This document shows positions 1 to 10,121 of a stretch of 64,000 nt of DNA, one piece after another. Under the pieces are notes generated by a model. The model did not search any database. It was not told the origin of the DNA and saw only the letters and a list, made by a program, of their open reading frames with translations. Position 1 is the stretch's first letter; each line of letters opens with the position of its first letter. The DNA comes from Tetrapyrgos nigripes (Eukaryota > Basidiomycota > Agaricomycetes > Agaricales > Campanellaceae), in contig JAACJM010000136.1 in the NCBI GenBank assembly GCA_013368315.1, positions 62,001 through 126,000 of the forward strand, given 5' to 3'. The translations under genes and the position numbers were made by a program.

Positions 1-1440
1 TGAAACTCTTATGCTCTGCTCGTAATCCCACAGAATATGAGAATCTTCACAGGGAGACTGGGATCTGCAAACCAAGTTTATTCTTCGGTCTCTCAGAAGA
101 TACAATTCTTGGTCTTCCCCAAATGTTTCCCAGCAATATCATGCATTTCATCCTCAATTTGGTTGACATTCTCATCAATTTGTGGCAAGGGACACTTGAT
201 TGTGATCCTAATGACTCTAAAAGATTGCAGGATTGGGCAGTTTTAAAAGGTGATATATGGAAGGCTCATGGTGCTGATGTGCAAACGTGACCTGTTGTCT
301 TCCTGGCTCGTTTGATTGCCCTCTCCACAACCCTGCAGAGAAGATCAATAGCAGATACAAGGCATGGGAATGGCTTCTGTACATCTTTGGTCTCAGACCT
401 GGTCTGCTTTATGGTGTGTTGCCTATGAAATATTGGCTCTCATATTGCAAACTCATAGCTGGTTTCCACATCTTCAATCAGAAGTTTATCTCACATCAAC
501 AACTCGTTGAAGGTCACAACCTCCTCATCCAATTTGTCCAAGAGTTCGAGGAGTTATATTATCAACACAAGGCTTCCTGAATACATTTTTGCTGCCAGAG
601 CATTCATCGTTTGACACATCTTGGTCCCCAAGACTTTCTGTCTTGGTCCACCCATTGGTTTCTCTCAATGGCCATGGAACGAAGCATTGACATTCTAACA
701 CACAGAATCAAACAACATTCGAATATATATGCATGGAAAGGTTCAGAACAGAACACACTTCAGATTATGCTGCCAGAACTGGACCCAGATCACAACAAGG
801 ACAGTCATATTCTGGTGACAACTATGTGCTTCTTCATCCCTTTGATTCTGGATCCTATCATCTCAATGAGCAAGAATCAGATACCCTTACGAAGTACTTG
901 CAGACTAATCATGGAGACTGCTTTGTTGACATTGATCAAATCTACATGCAGTTGCCATCTAGTCAGATTGCTTGTTCAGTTTTCCAAGACCAGAAGCTTA
1001 GTGGACCTATCAGAAATGCTCAAAATGTCAAGGTATCTTTATACTTCTGTCATTGCCTCATGTACTTAAAAATTATTGGTCTTTAGATCTTGAATTCTCA
1101 GGAAGATTCTACAAAGTTTGGTGAAGTCCAGTACTACTTCAATTTTGAGAAGGATGGGATCTCTGAACACTTGGCTATGATTTCGATGTATTCAAAACCT
1201 GATTTTGAGCTCTAAAAAGCCTCATCTGGTCCAGTTATTTCATGTCAATATCAGGGTATGGCAGCTCTCATTGTTCATTTGGTCAAAACCATCAAAGCTG
1301 TTGTTGCAATGGTCCCACATTCTGAGCTGTCAGAAGGAGTCATGGGAGATTGGAGAGAGCACTTCTTTGTTGTGGAAAAACTGGTCTGGATGTAGCTGAA
1401 ATGGGTGGATTGTTTGAAGAAGACAAAGAAGCCTAGTAAT
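1..1440 (+). pseudogene. C-terminal remnant of a Plavaka/CACTA-like transposase
   Basis: Broken reading frames on the plus strand resemble the C-terminal part of a transposase that is multi-copy in mushroom genomes. Visible blocks, in order, are NLVDILINLWQGTLDCD (about 165-215), YKAWEWLLYIFGLRPGLLYG (about 357-416), a segment around LGPQDFLSWSTHWFLSMAME (about 614-680), and one around MQLPSSQIACSVFQDQKLSG (about 946-1005). A last exon after an intron ends near 1215 with FGEVQYYFNFEKDG. In intact relatives these blocks follow the DDE catalytic core, which would lie left of the window. The frame shifts several times, so no protein is made. Family assignment is from memory of similar proteins; the Plavaka label is less certain than the transposon nature. 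Confidence 0.6.
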
Positions 1441-1504
1441 AGTACTCAAATAGTACTTTATAATCCCTTCAAATGAACTTGTAAATTTTTAGCTTCTGCA
1501 TGTC

Positions 1505-3200
1505 ACAGACTTGTCACAGAGTTGTCCTACTGTGTCGACCATGTCTGGCTATGACCTGGCAGCACAGCTCACTGCCTCAAACTCCTCTGGGCCATCTCTA
1601 GGACATATCTTCCCTTTATCTGGCTCCAATAACTCGCATTTTCCCCTGCAAATTCCCACTACTGTTCTACAGTCACCTATAGACATGATCAACACTCTGC
1701 TCAGCCAGCAAAACCATGAATTGGCTTCAAAAAACGAACACATTAACAAGCTTGTGTGAGTATTTCATTTATTTTCATGTTTTGACAGATACCTGACAAT
1801 GCTACAGCAATGATATCATACCCAGGTTGGACACATTAAAGTAAGTTTTTCAAAGCATACTATACTTCAATCCTTTCTGAAACACATCCTAGCGAAACAG
1901 TAGGGACTCTCAAGACAGCCATAGACAAGATGCAAGAACTCAAAACTGGTGTACCAGAACTGCACAAAGACTTTCCAGATGTTTATCCTTGGGAAAAGAA
2001 GACCAATTATGACGATGTGAAACAAAGTCAAAAATACAGAGATCTCAAAGCTGAAGTGAAGGATGTTGGTAACAAAGGATATCCATATATTGTTGACAAG
2101 AGTGGGAACCTGGTTAGTGGTGAATGCCTTGATCAGATGTGGCAATATGCCTGTCTGATCTGGCAGGGACTTTCTTTGTCAAAGCATTGTTCTTACAACC
2201 TGGGGAACCTGTGGTTTGGAGGCCTGGCTGGAGTATGAGACCAAGATGTGTGCTCAGTTTCCAGAGCTGGTGTATGGGAGTCCTGCTGCTTGGAAAGCAC
2301 ATGCTTTAGCCATGGACACCTACTCATCATGGTACAGCAACCACAAGCACAAGGCCAATGTCAAGATCAAGAAAGAAGAAGGAGCCACCTCTTCCAAGCG
2401 CAGCACTTCCTAGGCTAGCTCGACATGACCTTCAGATGCATCCAAGATGGCTTTGTCTTCTACCACCTCTTCTGAAGTACTGCCTCTGTACCTGAAGGAT
2501 CAGAAACCCCTACCTTCAAGATGCTGCCTCCAGTGCATACACCTATCATTCCATTGCAACTTCTTACTCCCCAGACACCATCACAGACTCTTACAACTGC
2601 TCCATCACCCATGCAAGCACCATCTCCACATGCACCACTACCAGCTTCAATTCCCCCAATCATCACTACTTTGTGTCAAGAATCCAAATTTTCATTGCAA
2701 GAATTGTCTTCTCTTGACTCTCCCTTACTGCTACAACCTCTTACACACAATACAACCCCAACTTCAGTTGTTCCAGATGTCAGCACCACCTTTTTGACTG
2801 ACGAGACTAATCCTTCAGGTATTGCCAGTAGCTCTGGTCAATACAAAGGTCCATCAGGTACTGAACAAGAGCTGTCACCTCCTGCATTATCATCATCAGC
2901 TTCTGTTAGTGGAACAGCATGATCATTGGTGTTAGCCTCTGCTACTGGAATGGTGTCAGTGCTGTCATTGTCATCTTCTGTTAGCGAAACAGTGTCATCA
3001 TCAGGACGTGTAAGTAAACATCATTTTATCTAGGCTGACTACTACTTATGTCTTGTTTACAGACAACAATATCAGATCCTGTGTATGTTAATTATTCTTT
3101 ACGAGTCCTATTTATAGGATGAGTCTTATTGTGAGCTCAAATGGCCGCATTTTTTGTATCCCGGGAAGATATATCCTATTCCATCAGCTTGGCAGACTTG
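1505..3200 (+). pseudogene. Companion ORF of the Plavaka-like element, broken
   Basis: The segment starts with a plausible ATG at 1543 (MSGYDLAAQLT) and continues in exons near 1890-2215 and 2216-2413, then a Pro/Ser/Thr-rich stretch to about 2922. The middle exons have the layout of a second protein that often follows such transposases in mushrooms: a charged region with PWEKKTNYDDV, a block around PYIVDKSGNLVSGECLDQMW, then CAQFPELVYGSPAAWKAHAL and YSSWYSNH before a Lys-rich tail. Frames change at about 2215 and 2413. The biochemical role of this protein family is unknown to me. The likely 3' exons lie beyond the 5.5-kb insertion at 3308-8805, which would have split the gene. Confidence 0.45.
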
Positions 3201-3307
3201 GCACCAAGCTTCTCTGCAAATTCTCTATCAACTTTCGTCAAGCAACAAACTAGTGACCAGTGACCAGTGCCCAGTCCATGACCCACATCTACCTCTTCAG
3301 AGTCTAT

Positions 3308-3333
3308 CACTGGGTGCAAACACTTGTAAATCC
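3308..3333 (+). repeat. Left terminal inverted repeat
   Basis: This 26-bp end begins CACTGGGTGC. It is the exact reverse complement of 8780-8805. The three bases before it (TAT, 3305-3307) are repeated after the right end. Confidence 0.9.
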
Positions 3334-4180
3334 TCTGCTTTACTGAGGTTTTACAAGAGTATTACACCAAGCCAATCAATATGTAAGACTCCTTGTCATA
3401 CATTAGTATTACAAGAGACAGAAAAAATTAGAACAACCTTGTATGTCCATTGTAAGTCACAAAGAAATACCATGGAGTTTCAGTGTGACTTGCTGTCACT
3501 GTATACCCTTGCTGGATATACTGTGGAATTACACAGGAATTTCAGAGTGACTTTTTGTCACAATATGTCATGTAGTAAGGAAATACTGGAGTATTTCAGT
3601 GTGAAGAGCATACATTGGAATTACAAGGTGACTTTTTTGTCACAGTATGTCTTCTTATAAAAGAGAACTGAAATACCAGGGTATTTCAGTGTGAGATAAT
3701 GTCACAGTAAGACAATTTGTAAACCAAGTAAAATTTACCAAGGACTTACCAGAAGGTAGAACTTGAAAGTCTTGGGTAAGACTGCTCATATTTACAGTGA
3801 ATTTATGGAGGGACATCTGTGTCACAGTAATACCCTAGAAAGACTTGTGATTTTATAAGGGAATTACAAGATGCAGGTTTTAAAAGTCTATCTCGTAAGT
3901 CTCTGGAAAAAACCTGCATGCTAAATGGAGAATATACAGTGTGACAGACTGGTCACAGTAAGACACTTGTAAGTCACAAGACATTACAATGACTTTAATG
4001 AAAAGTGATTATTTTGTAAGTTATCATGTATATCCAACAGACTTACAAGAGACTTGTTGGATGGATTTGCAGTGCATGTCAATTAAGTAATACAGAAGGG
4101 CTTACTGAAAATTTACAGGATGTAATACAATGAATTCATTCAACCAGGTTAATTAAATTTTACTAAATATAAATAGAAAA
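3308..4180 (+). repeat. Left subterminal arm with CACTA-like motif array
   Basis: This 873-bp A/T-rich arm repeats short motifs every few tens of bases: CTTGTAAG or its complement, ACTGTGACA or its complement, and TTTCAGTGTGA. In EnSpm/CACTA elements such subterminal repeats bind the element's own transposase or accessory protein; that role is inferred here. The arm pairs with 7589-8805 in reverse complement over almost its whole length. The outer 280 bases differ at only a few positions. Confidence 0.8.
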
Positions 4181-6180
4181 GGGCAGACTGCTGTGTCTGC
4201 CTTGTCATCTTCGTCTGCTCAGTCTGTTACATCTGCCCCATCTGCCCCATCTGCCTTGTCTGCTTTGTGTGCCCTGTCTGCCTTGTCTCTGCTCCGTCTG
4301 CCTTGTCTGCCTTGTCTGCTCTGTCTGCTCTGTCTGCCTTGTCTGCCCTCTCTGCCTTGTCTGCCCCATCTGTCTTGTCTGCCTCATTTGCTCTGTCTGC
4401 CTTGTCTGCCTTGTCTGCCTTGTCTGCTCTGTCTGCTCTGTCTGCCTTGTCTGCCCTGTCTGCCCCGTCTGCCTTGTCTGCCTTGTCTGCCTTGTCTGCC
4501 TTGTCTGCCCCATCTGCCTTGTCTGCCTCATTTGCTCTGTCTGCCTTGTCTGCCTTGTCTGCCTTGTCTGCCTTGTCTGCCTTGTCTGCCTTGTCTGCCT
4601 CATCTGCTCCGTCTGCCTCGTCTGCCTCGTCTGCCTCATCTGCCTCGTCTGCCTCGTCTGCCTCGTCTGCCTCGTCTGCCTCGTCTGCCTCGTCTGCCTC
4701 GTCTGCCCCGTCTGCCCCGTCTGCCTCGTCTGCCTCGTCTGCCTCGTCTGCCTCGTCTGCCTCGTCTGCCTCGTCTGCCTCGTCTGCCTCGTCTGCCTCG
4801 TCTGCCTCGTCTGCCTCGTCTGCCTCGTCTGCCTCGTCTGCCTCGTCTGCCTCGTCTGCCTCGTCTGCCTCGTCTGCCTCGTCTGCCTCGTCTGCCTCGT
4901 CTGCCTCGTCTGCCCCGTCTGCCTCGTCTGCCTCGTCTGCCCCGTCTGCATCGTCTGCTCCGTCTGCATCGTCTGCTCCATCTGCTCCATCTGCCTCGTC
5001 AGCTCTGTCAGCTCCATCTGCCTTGTCTGCTCCGTCTGCCTCGTATGCTTTGTCTGCTCCGTCTGCTCCATCTGCCTCGTCTGCCTCGTCTGCTCCATCT
5101 GCCTCGTCTGCTCCGTCTGCCTCGTCTGCTCCGTCTGCTCCGTCTGCCTCGTCTGCTCCGTCTGCCTCGTATGCTTTGTCTGCTCCGTCTGCTCCATCTG
5201 CCTCGTCTGCCTCGTCTGCTCCATCTGCCTCGTCTGCCTCGTCTGCTCCATCTGCCTCGTCTGCTCCGTCTGCCTCGTCTGCTCCGTCTGCCTCGTCTGC
5301 CTCGTCTGCTCCGTCTGCCTCGTCTGCTCCGTCTGCTCCGTCTGCCTCGTCTGCTCCGTCTGCCTCGTATGCTTTGTCTGCTCCGTCTGCTCCATATGCC
5401 TCGTCTGCCTCGTCTGCTTCATCTGCTCCATCTGCCTCGTCAGCTCTGTCAGCTCCATCTGCCTTGTCTGCTCTGTCTGCCTCGTATGCTTTGTCTGCTC
5501 CGTCTGCTCCATCTGCCTCGTCTGCCTCGTCTGCTCCGTCTGCTCCGTCTGCCTCGTCTGCTCCGTCTGCCTCGTCTGCTCCGTCTGCCTCGTCTGCTGG
5601 GTCTGCTCTGTCTGCCTCGTCTGCTCCGTCTGCCTCGTCTGCCTCGTCTGCTCCGTCTGCCTTGTCTGCCTTGTCTGCCTTGTCTGCCTTGTCTGCCTTG
5701 TCTGCCTTGTCTGCCTTGTCTGCTCCGTCTGCCTTGTCTGCCTCTTCTGCTTTGTCTGCTCCATCTGCCTCGTCAGCTCCGTCAGCTCCGTCTGCCTTGT
5801 CTGCTCCGTCTGCCTTGTATGCTTTGTCTGCTCCGTCTGCTCCATCTGCCTTGTCTGCCTTGTCTGCTCTGTCTGCCTCATCTGCTCCGTCTGCCTCGTC
5901 TGCTCCATCTGCCTTGTCTGCTTCGTCTGCCTTGTCTGCTCCGTCTGCCTTGTCTGCTCCGTCTGCTCTATCTGCCTTGTCTGCTCCGTCTGCCTTGTCT
6001 GCTTTGTCTGCTCCGTCTGCCTTGTCTGCTTTGTCTGCTCCGTCTGCCTTGTCTGCCCTGTCTGCCTTGTCTGCCCTGTCTGCCTTGTCTGCCTCGTCTG
6101 CTTTGTCTGCTCCATCTGCCTTGTCAGCTCCATCAGCTCCGTCTGCCTTGTCTGCTTCGTCGTCTGCTTCGTCTGCTCCA
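4181..6180 (+). repeat. 9-bp satellite, first orientation (CTGCCTCGT type)
   Basis: About 220 tandem copies of a 9-base unit. Main variants are CTGCCTCGT, CTGCCTTGT, CTGCTCCGT, CTGCCCCGT and CTGCTCCAT. Variants are clustered: TTGT types dominate at the outer edge, long uniform runs of CTCGT lie at about 4,620-4,920, and higher-order mixtures follow. That pattern suggests successive local amplifications. Because the unit length is a multiple of three and rarely contains stops, several frames stay open for over 3 kb. The predicted peptides are pure Leu-Pro-Arg/Cys, Ser-Ala or Val-Cys-Leu repeats and are treated as non-coding. Confidence 0.9.
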
Positions 6181-7588
6181 GACGAGGCAGACGCGGCAGA
6201 CGGAGCAGACAAAGCAGACGAGGCAGACGGAGCAGACAAAGCAGACGAGGCGGACGGAGCAGACAAAGCAGACGAGGCGGACGGAGCAGACAAAGCAGAC
6301 GAGGCAGACGGAGCAGACGAGGCAGATGGAGCAGACGGAGCAGACGAGGCAGACGGAGCAGAAAAGGCAGACGAAGCAGACAAGGCAGATGGAGCAGACG
6401 AGGCAGACGGAGCAGATGAGGCAGACGGAGCAGACAAGGCAGACAAGGCAGATGGAGCAGACGGAGCAGACAAAGCATACAAGGCAGACGGAGCAGACAA
6501 GGCAGACAGAGCTGACGGAGCTGACGAGGCAGATGGAGCAGACGAAGCAGAAGAGGCAGACGAGGCAGACGGAGCAGACAAGGCAGACAAGGCAGACAAG
6601 GCAGACAGAGCAGGCGAGGCAGACGAAGCAGATGAGGCAGACGGAGCAGACGGAGGCAGACGAGGCAGACGAGGCCGACGAGGCAGACGAGGCCGACGAG
6701 GCAGACGAGGCAGACGAGGCAGACGAGGCAGACGAGGCAGACGAGGCAGACGAGGCAGACGAGGCAGACGAGGCAGACGAGGCAGACGAGGCAGACGAGG
6801 CAGACAAGGCAGACGAGGCAGACAAGGCAGACGAGGCAGACAAGGCAGACGAGGCAGACGAGGCAGACGAGGCAGACGAGGCAGACGAGGCAGACGAGGC
6901 AGACGAGGCAGACCGAGCAGACCAAGGCAGACGAGGCAGACGAGGCAGACCGAGCAGACCAAGGCAGACGAGGCAGACAAGGCAGACAAGGCAGACAGGG
7001 CAGACAAGGCAGACAAGGCAGACAGGGCAGACAAGGCAGACGGAGCAGACGAAGCAGACGGAGCAGACAAGGCAGACAAGGCAGATGGAGCAGACAAGGC
7101 AGACAAAGCAGACAAGGCAGAAGGAGCAGACAAGGCAGACGGAGCAGATGAGGCAGACGGAGCAGACAAGGCAGACAAGGCAGACAAGGCAGACAGAGCA
7201 GACAAGGCAGACAGAGCAGACAAGGCAGACAGAGCAGACGATGCAGACAGAGCAAATGAGGGAGACGAGGCAGATGGGGCAGATGGGGCAGACAAGGCAG
7301 ACAAGGCAGACAGAGCAGACAAGGCAGACAGAGCAAATGAGGCAGATGAGGCAGATGGGCCAGACGGGGCAGACAAGGCAGACAAGGCAGACGGAACAGA
7401 CGAGGCCGATTGGGCAGACAGGGCAGACGAGGCAGACAGTGCAGACCGAGCAGACAAGGCAGACAAGGCAGACGGAGCAGAGACACGGCAGACAGGGCAC
7501 ACAAAGTAGACAAGGCAGATGGGGCAGATGGGGCAGATGTAACAGACTGAGCAGATGAAGATGACAAGGCAGACACAGTAGTCTGCCC
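6181..7588 (-). repeat. 9-bp satellite, inverted orientation (ACGAGGCAG type)
   Basis: About 156 tandem copies of the reverse complement of the left array's unit (ACGAGGCAG, ACAAGGCAG, ACGGAGCAG). The change of strand is abrupt near 6180, at the sequence GTCTGCTCCA then GACGAGGCAG. The distal edge mirrors the start of the left array base for base over the last tens of bases, including the non-repeat words around TGTAACAGACTGAGCAG. The right array is about 600 bp shorter than the left. Confidence 0.9.
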
Positions 7589-8805
7589 TTTTCTATTTAT
7601 ATTTAGTTGAATGAATTCATTGTATTACATCCTGTAAATTTTCAGTAAGCCCTTCTGTATTACTTAATTGACATACACTGCAAATCCATCCAACCAGTCT
7701 CTTGTAAGTCCATTGGATATACATGATGACTTACAAAATAGTCACTCTTCGGTAAAGTCATTGTAATGTCTTGTGACTTACAAGTGTCTTACTGTGACCA
7801 GTCTGTCACACTGTATATTCTCCATTTAGCATGCAGGTTTTTTCCAGAGACTTACAAGATAGACTTTTAAAACCTGCATCTTGTAATTCCCTTGTAAAAT
7901 CACAAGTCTTTCTAGGGTATTACTGTGACACAGATGTCCCTCCGTAAATTCACTGTAAATATGAGCAGTCTTACCCAAGACTTTCAAGTTCTACCTTCTG
8001 GTAAGTCCTCTGTAAATTTTACTTGGTTTACAAATTGTCTTACTGTGACATTATCTCACACTGAAATACCCTGGTATTTCAGTTCTCTTTTACAAGAAGA
8101 CATACTGTGACAAAAAACTCACCTTGTAATTCCACTGTATGCTCTTCAATGCTATACTGTGACAAAGCCTCACACTGAAAGTCCATGGTATGTCCTTGCA
8201 GCTTACAATGGTCTTTCAGAATAGTCCTCCTTTTTTGTCTATTTTGTAATACACTTGTAAGTCAAGCCAACTTACATATTGATTGGTTCCCCATAATCCT
8301 CTTGTAATACTCCAGTAAGGCTGAGGATTTACCAGTGTTTGTAGCAAATGTTTCTTGTAATTCTTTCATAATACAGCTAGTCTTACAAGTGTATTACTGT
8401 GACTTGATTGTCACTTTGTAAATTTCCTGCAGATTTTGCTTCCTTGTAAGTCCTTTGTAAATCTCTCTTGCCTTACTGTTTGTCATACTGTGATTATCTG
8501 TCACACTGAAATACTCCAGTATTTCCTATGTGTCTTACTACATGACATATTGTGACAAAAAGTCACTCTGAAATTCCTGTGTAATTCCACAGTATATCCA
8601 CCAAGGGTATACAGTGACAGCAAGTCACACTGAAACTCCATCGTATTTCTTTGTGACTTACAATGGTCATACAAGGTTGTTCTAATTTTTTCTGTCTCTT
8701 GTAATACTAATGTATGACAAGGAGTCTTACATATTGATTGGCTTGGTGTAATACTCTTGTAAAACCTCAGTAAAGCAGAGGATTTACAAGTGTTTGCACC
8801 CAGTG
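7589..8805 (-). repeat. Right subterminal arm
   Basis: This 1,217-bp arm is the inverted counterpart of 3308-4180, with the same motifs in the opposite orientation. It holds about 355 bases (roughly 8148-8503) that have no partner in the left arm. The flanks of this segment align to adjacent bases in the left arm (around 3598-3606), so the simplest reading is a deletion in the left arm. Confidence 0.8.
8780..8805 (-). repeat. Right terminal inverted repeat
   Basis: This 26-bp end finishes GCACCCAGTG and matches the left end perfectly in inverted orientation. It is followed by TAT (8806-8808), the second copy of the target duplication. Confidence 0.9.
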
Positions 8806-8879
8806 TATTGCATTTTGTGCAATGGGATGAGGACTCGTACCTGTGCACTGACATATTTTCTACATACTTCCCTCCTTGA

Positions 8880-9405
8880 CAATTTCTTTCACAGACAACA
8901 CATGTTTTCGACAGATGATACAGTTTTGAAGGAGATGGCAAATCAGAGTGCTGGTAAGCCATATGGCTGTCAGCAAGTACCTTTACCAGCAGCCACATCG
9001 ACAAGTTCTGCAAGCAATGTCAAGAAACCGTGCAAGTCTCCAATTGCTAAGTGCCCCAGTGAAAATCCTAAGGAAGGCTGGTATGCTCTATTCTTCATTT
9101 TGCTGTCTGAACATGATGCTTATTCTTGTTTCCTCTTTCAGGCTCATTTGGAAACAAGAGCACGTTATCACACTGGAGAAAGACAACAAGATGTGTACTG
9201 AAGCTGATTGTAAGGATATATGGGGAAAGATGACTGAGGCAGAATGCAAGGTATGCCACTTGTCCATACTCTTCTCCAAGCATTGGACTAACTGCTGTTT
9301 ATATCTAGCCATACAAAGCAATTGCAAGCACCAATGCAATGAATGCGAAGAATGCTGCAAAAGAAGCAAAGAGCGTGGCCAACAAGGCAAAGTCAATTCA
9401 TCATA
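8880..9405 (+). pseudogene. Probable 3' exons of the interrupted companion ORF
   Basis: Three plus-strand coding blocks can be joined across two introns with good borders: one ending near 9081, one at about 9141-9249 (KDNKMCTEADCKDIWGKM), and one at about 9309-9405 encoding an Ala/Lys-rich tail (KAIASTNAMNAKNAAKEAKS). The Lys/Ala tail and the spacing fit the end of the protein that begins at 1543, so this is probably the other side of the gene split by the 5.5-kb insertion. The block ending EAECKPYKA faintly recalls the end of an HMG box, but I do not claim that. Confidence 0.35.
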
Positions 9406-10100
9406 AATCTTTATTCCACTCATACTAATCTATGTTACAGAGCTATCAGTCAAGCTAGTCAACAAGCACAGGATGGGGAGGGAAGCTAGAGCAGAAGGAA
9501 TGGTGTAGCAGTTATGGAATGTAGCAGTAGTAGTGCGGTAGTATAGTAGTAGGTTGATAGGGTGAAATCAGGTGATAGCAAGCCAGAATCAAGCAAATGC
9601 ATATTTGATTAATAGTGTGAAATCAGGTGGTATCAAACTGTACAGTAGACAATGGGTAAAAATAGTAATAGAAACTAATATGGAAAAATTGGGCCAGCCA
9701 GAGAATCTTGAGAACGACAGGATATGGCATGATTTCACTTGATCTGGCTTGTAAAATAGTCTAAAATATCGAGTGAGGTGGGGTGCCATCAGGTGAGATA
9801 GGGAATTTGTGAGGCACTTGTTCCAGCCCTATTTGGCCCTATGGACTTTTCACTGGGTTTTATTACTGATATCTACCCTCCAAAGTGTCTAGGCTCAGTC
9901 TGGACCAGGTCTGAGGACTAGTGACATCATGCCAGCATGTTGACTCACTACCACATAAACCAAGCTTGTGTGCCTGTTGCTTTCAAGCAAGGGGCCTTGT
10001 AATTTGCCATGGCAAGCAGTGGCCCTAACCCTGAAGCAATACTATGTAGTAATTACAGTATGTACACAACCAATAAGCCTCTGAGTCTCAACAAGATGTT
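9406..10100. other. No gene seen
   Basis: A/T-rich sequence with short open frames that resemble no known protein. The phrase GTGAAATCAGGTG occurs twice (about 9562 and 9618), a minor local repeat. Confidence 0.5.
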
Positions 10101-10121
10101 GTAACCAGCTCTAAACCCAAT

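Larger units (their letters stand above)
3308..8805. mobile_element. CACTG-ended palindromic non-autonomous DNA transposon
   Basis: A 5,498-bp unit is bounded by perfect 26-bp terminal inverted repeats that start CACTGGGTGCAAACACTTGT and is flanked on both sides by TAT (3305-3307 and 8806-8808), a 3-bp target duplication. CACTA/CMC elements have CACT ends, 2-3-bp duplications and subterminal arrays of short motifs. Here the arms are packed with CTTGTAAG/CTTACAAG and ACTGTGACA/TGTCACAGT in both orientations. The two arms are near-identical inverted copies and enclose a 9-bp satellite that flips strand near 6180. I see no transposase inside, so it must be mobilised by an element elsewhere. It sits inside the companion ORF of the Plavaka-like remnant. 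Confidence 0.85.

Noticed and set aside
4193..7576. Several open frames of over 1,000 codons on both strands
   Set aside because: They are produced by the 9-base tandem unit, whose length is a multiple of three and which rarely forms stops. Peptides are pure short repeats, there are no introns or conserved domains, and both strands are open at once.
4181..7588. Possible CRISPR array
   Set aside because: The units are 9 bases with no unique spacers, in a eukaryotic context. It is a satellite.
3308..8805. Palindrome as an assembly or library chimera
   Set aside because: The arms differ at several bases, carry a 7-base and a 355-base indel and unequal arrays, and the unit has a TAT target duplication. 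A chimera would give an exact mirror without a duplication. Long reads would still be the decisive test.
9141..9405. HMG-box domain in the companion ORF tail
   Set aside because: Only the end (a KPYKA-like word after a short helix) is reminiscent; the first helices and their aromatic residues are not visible.
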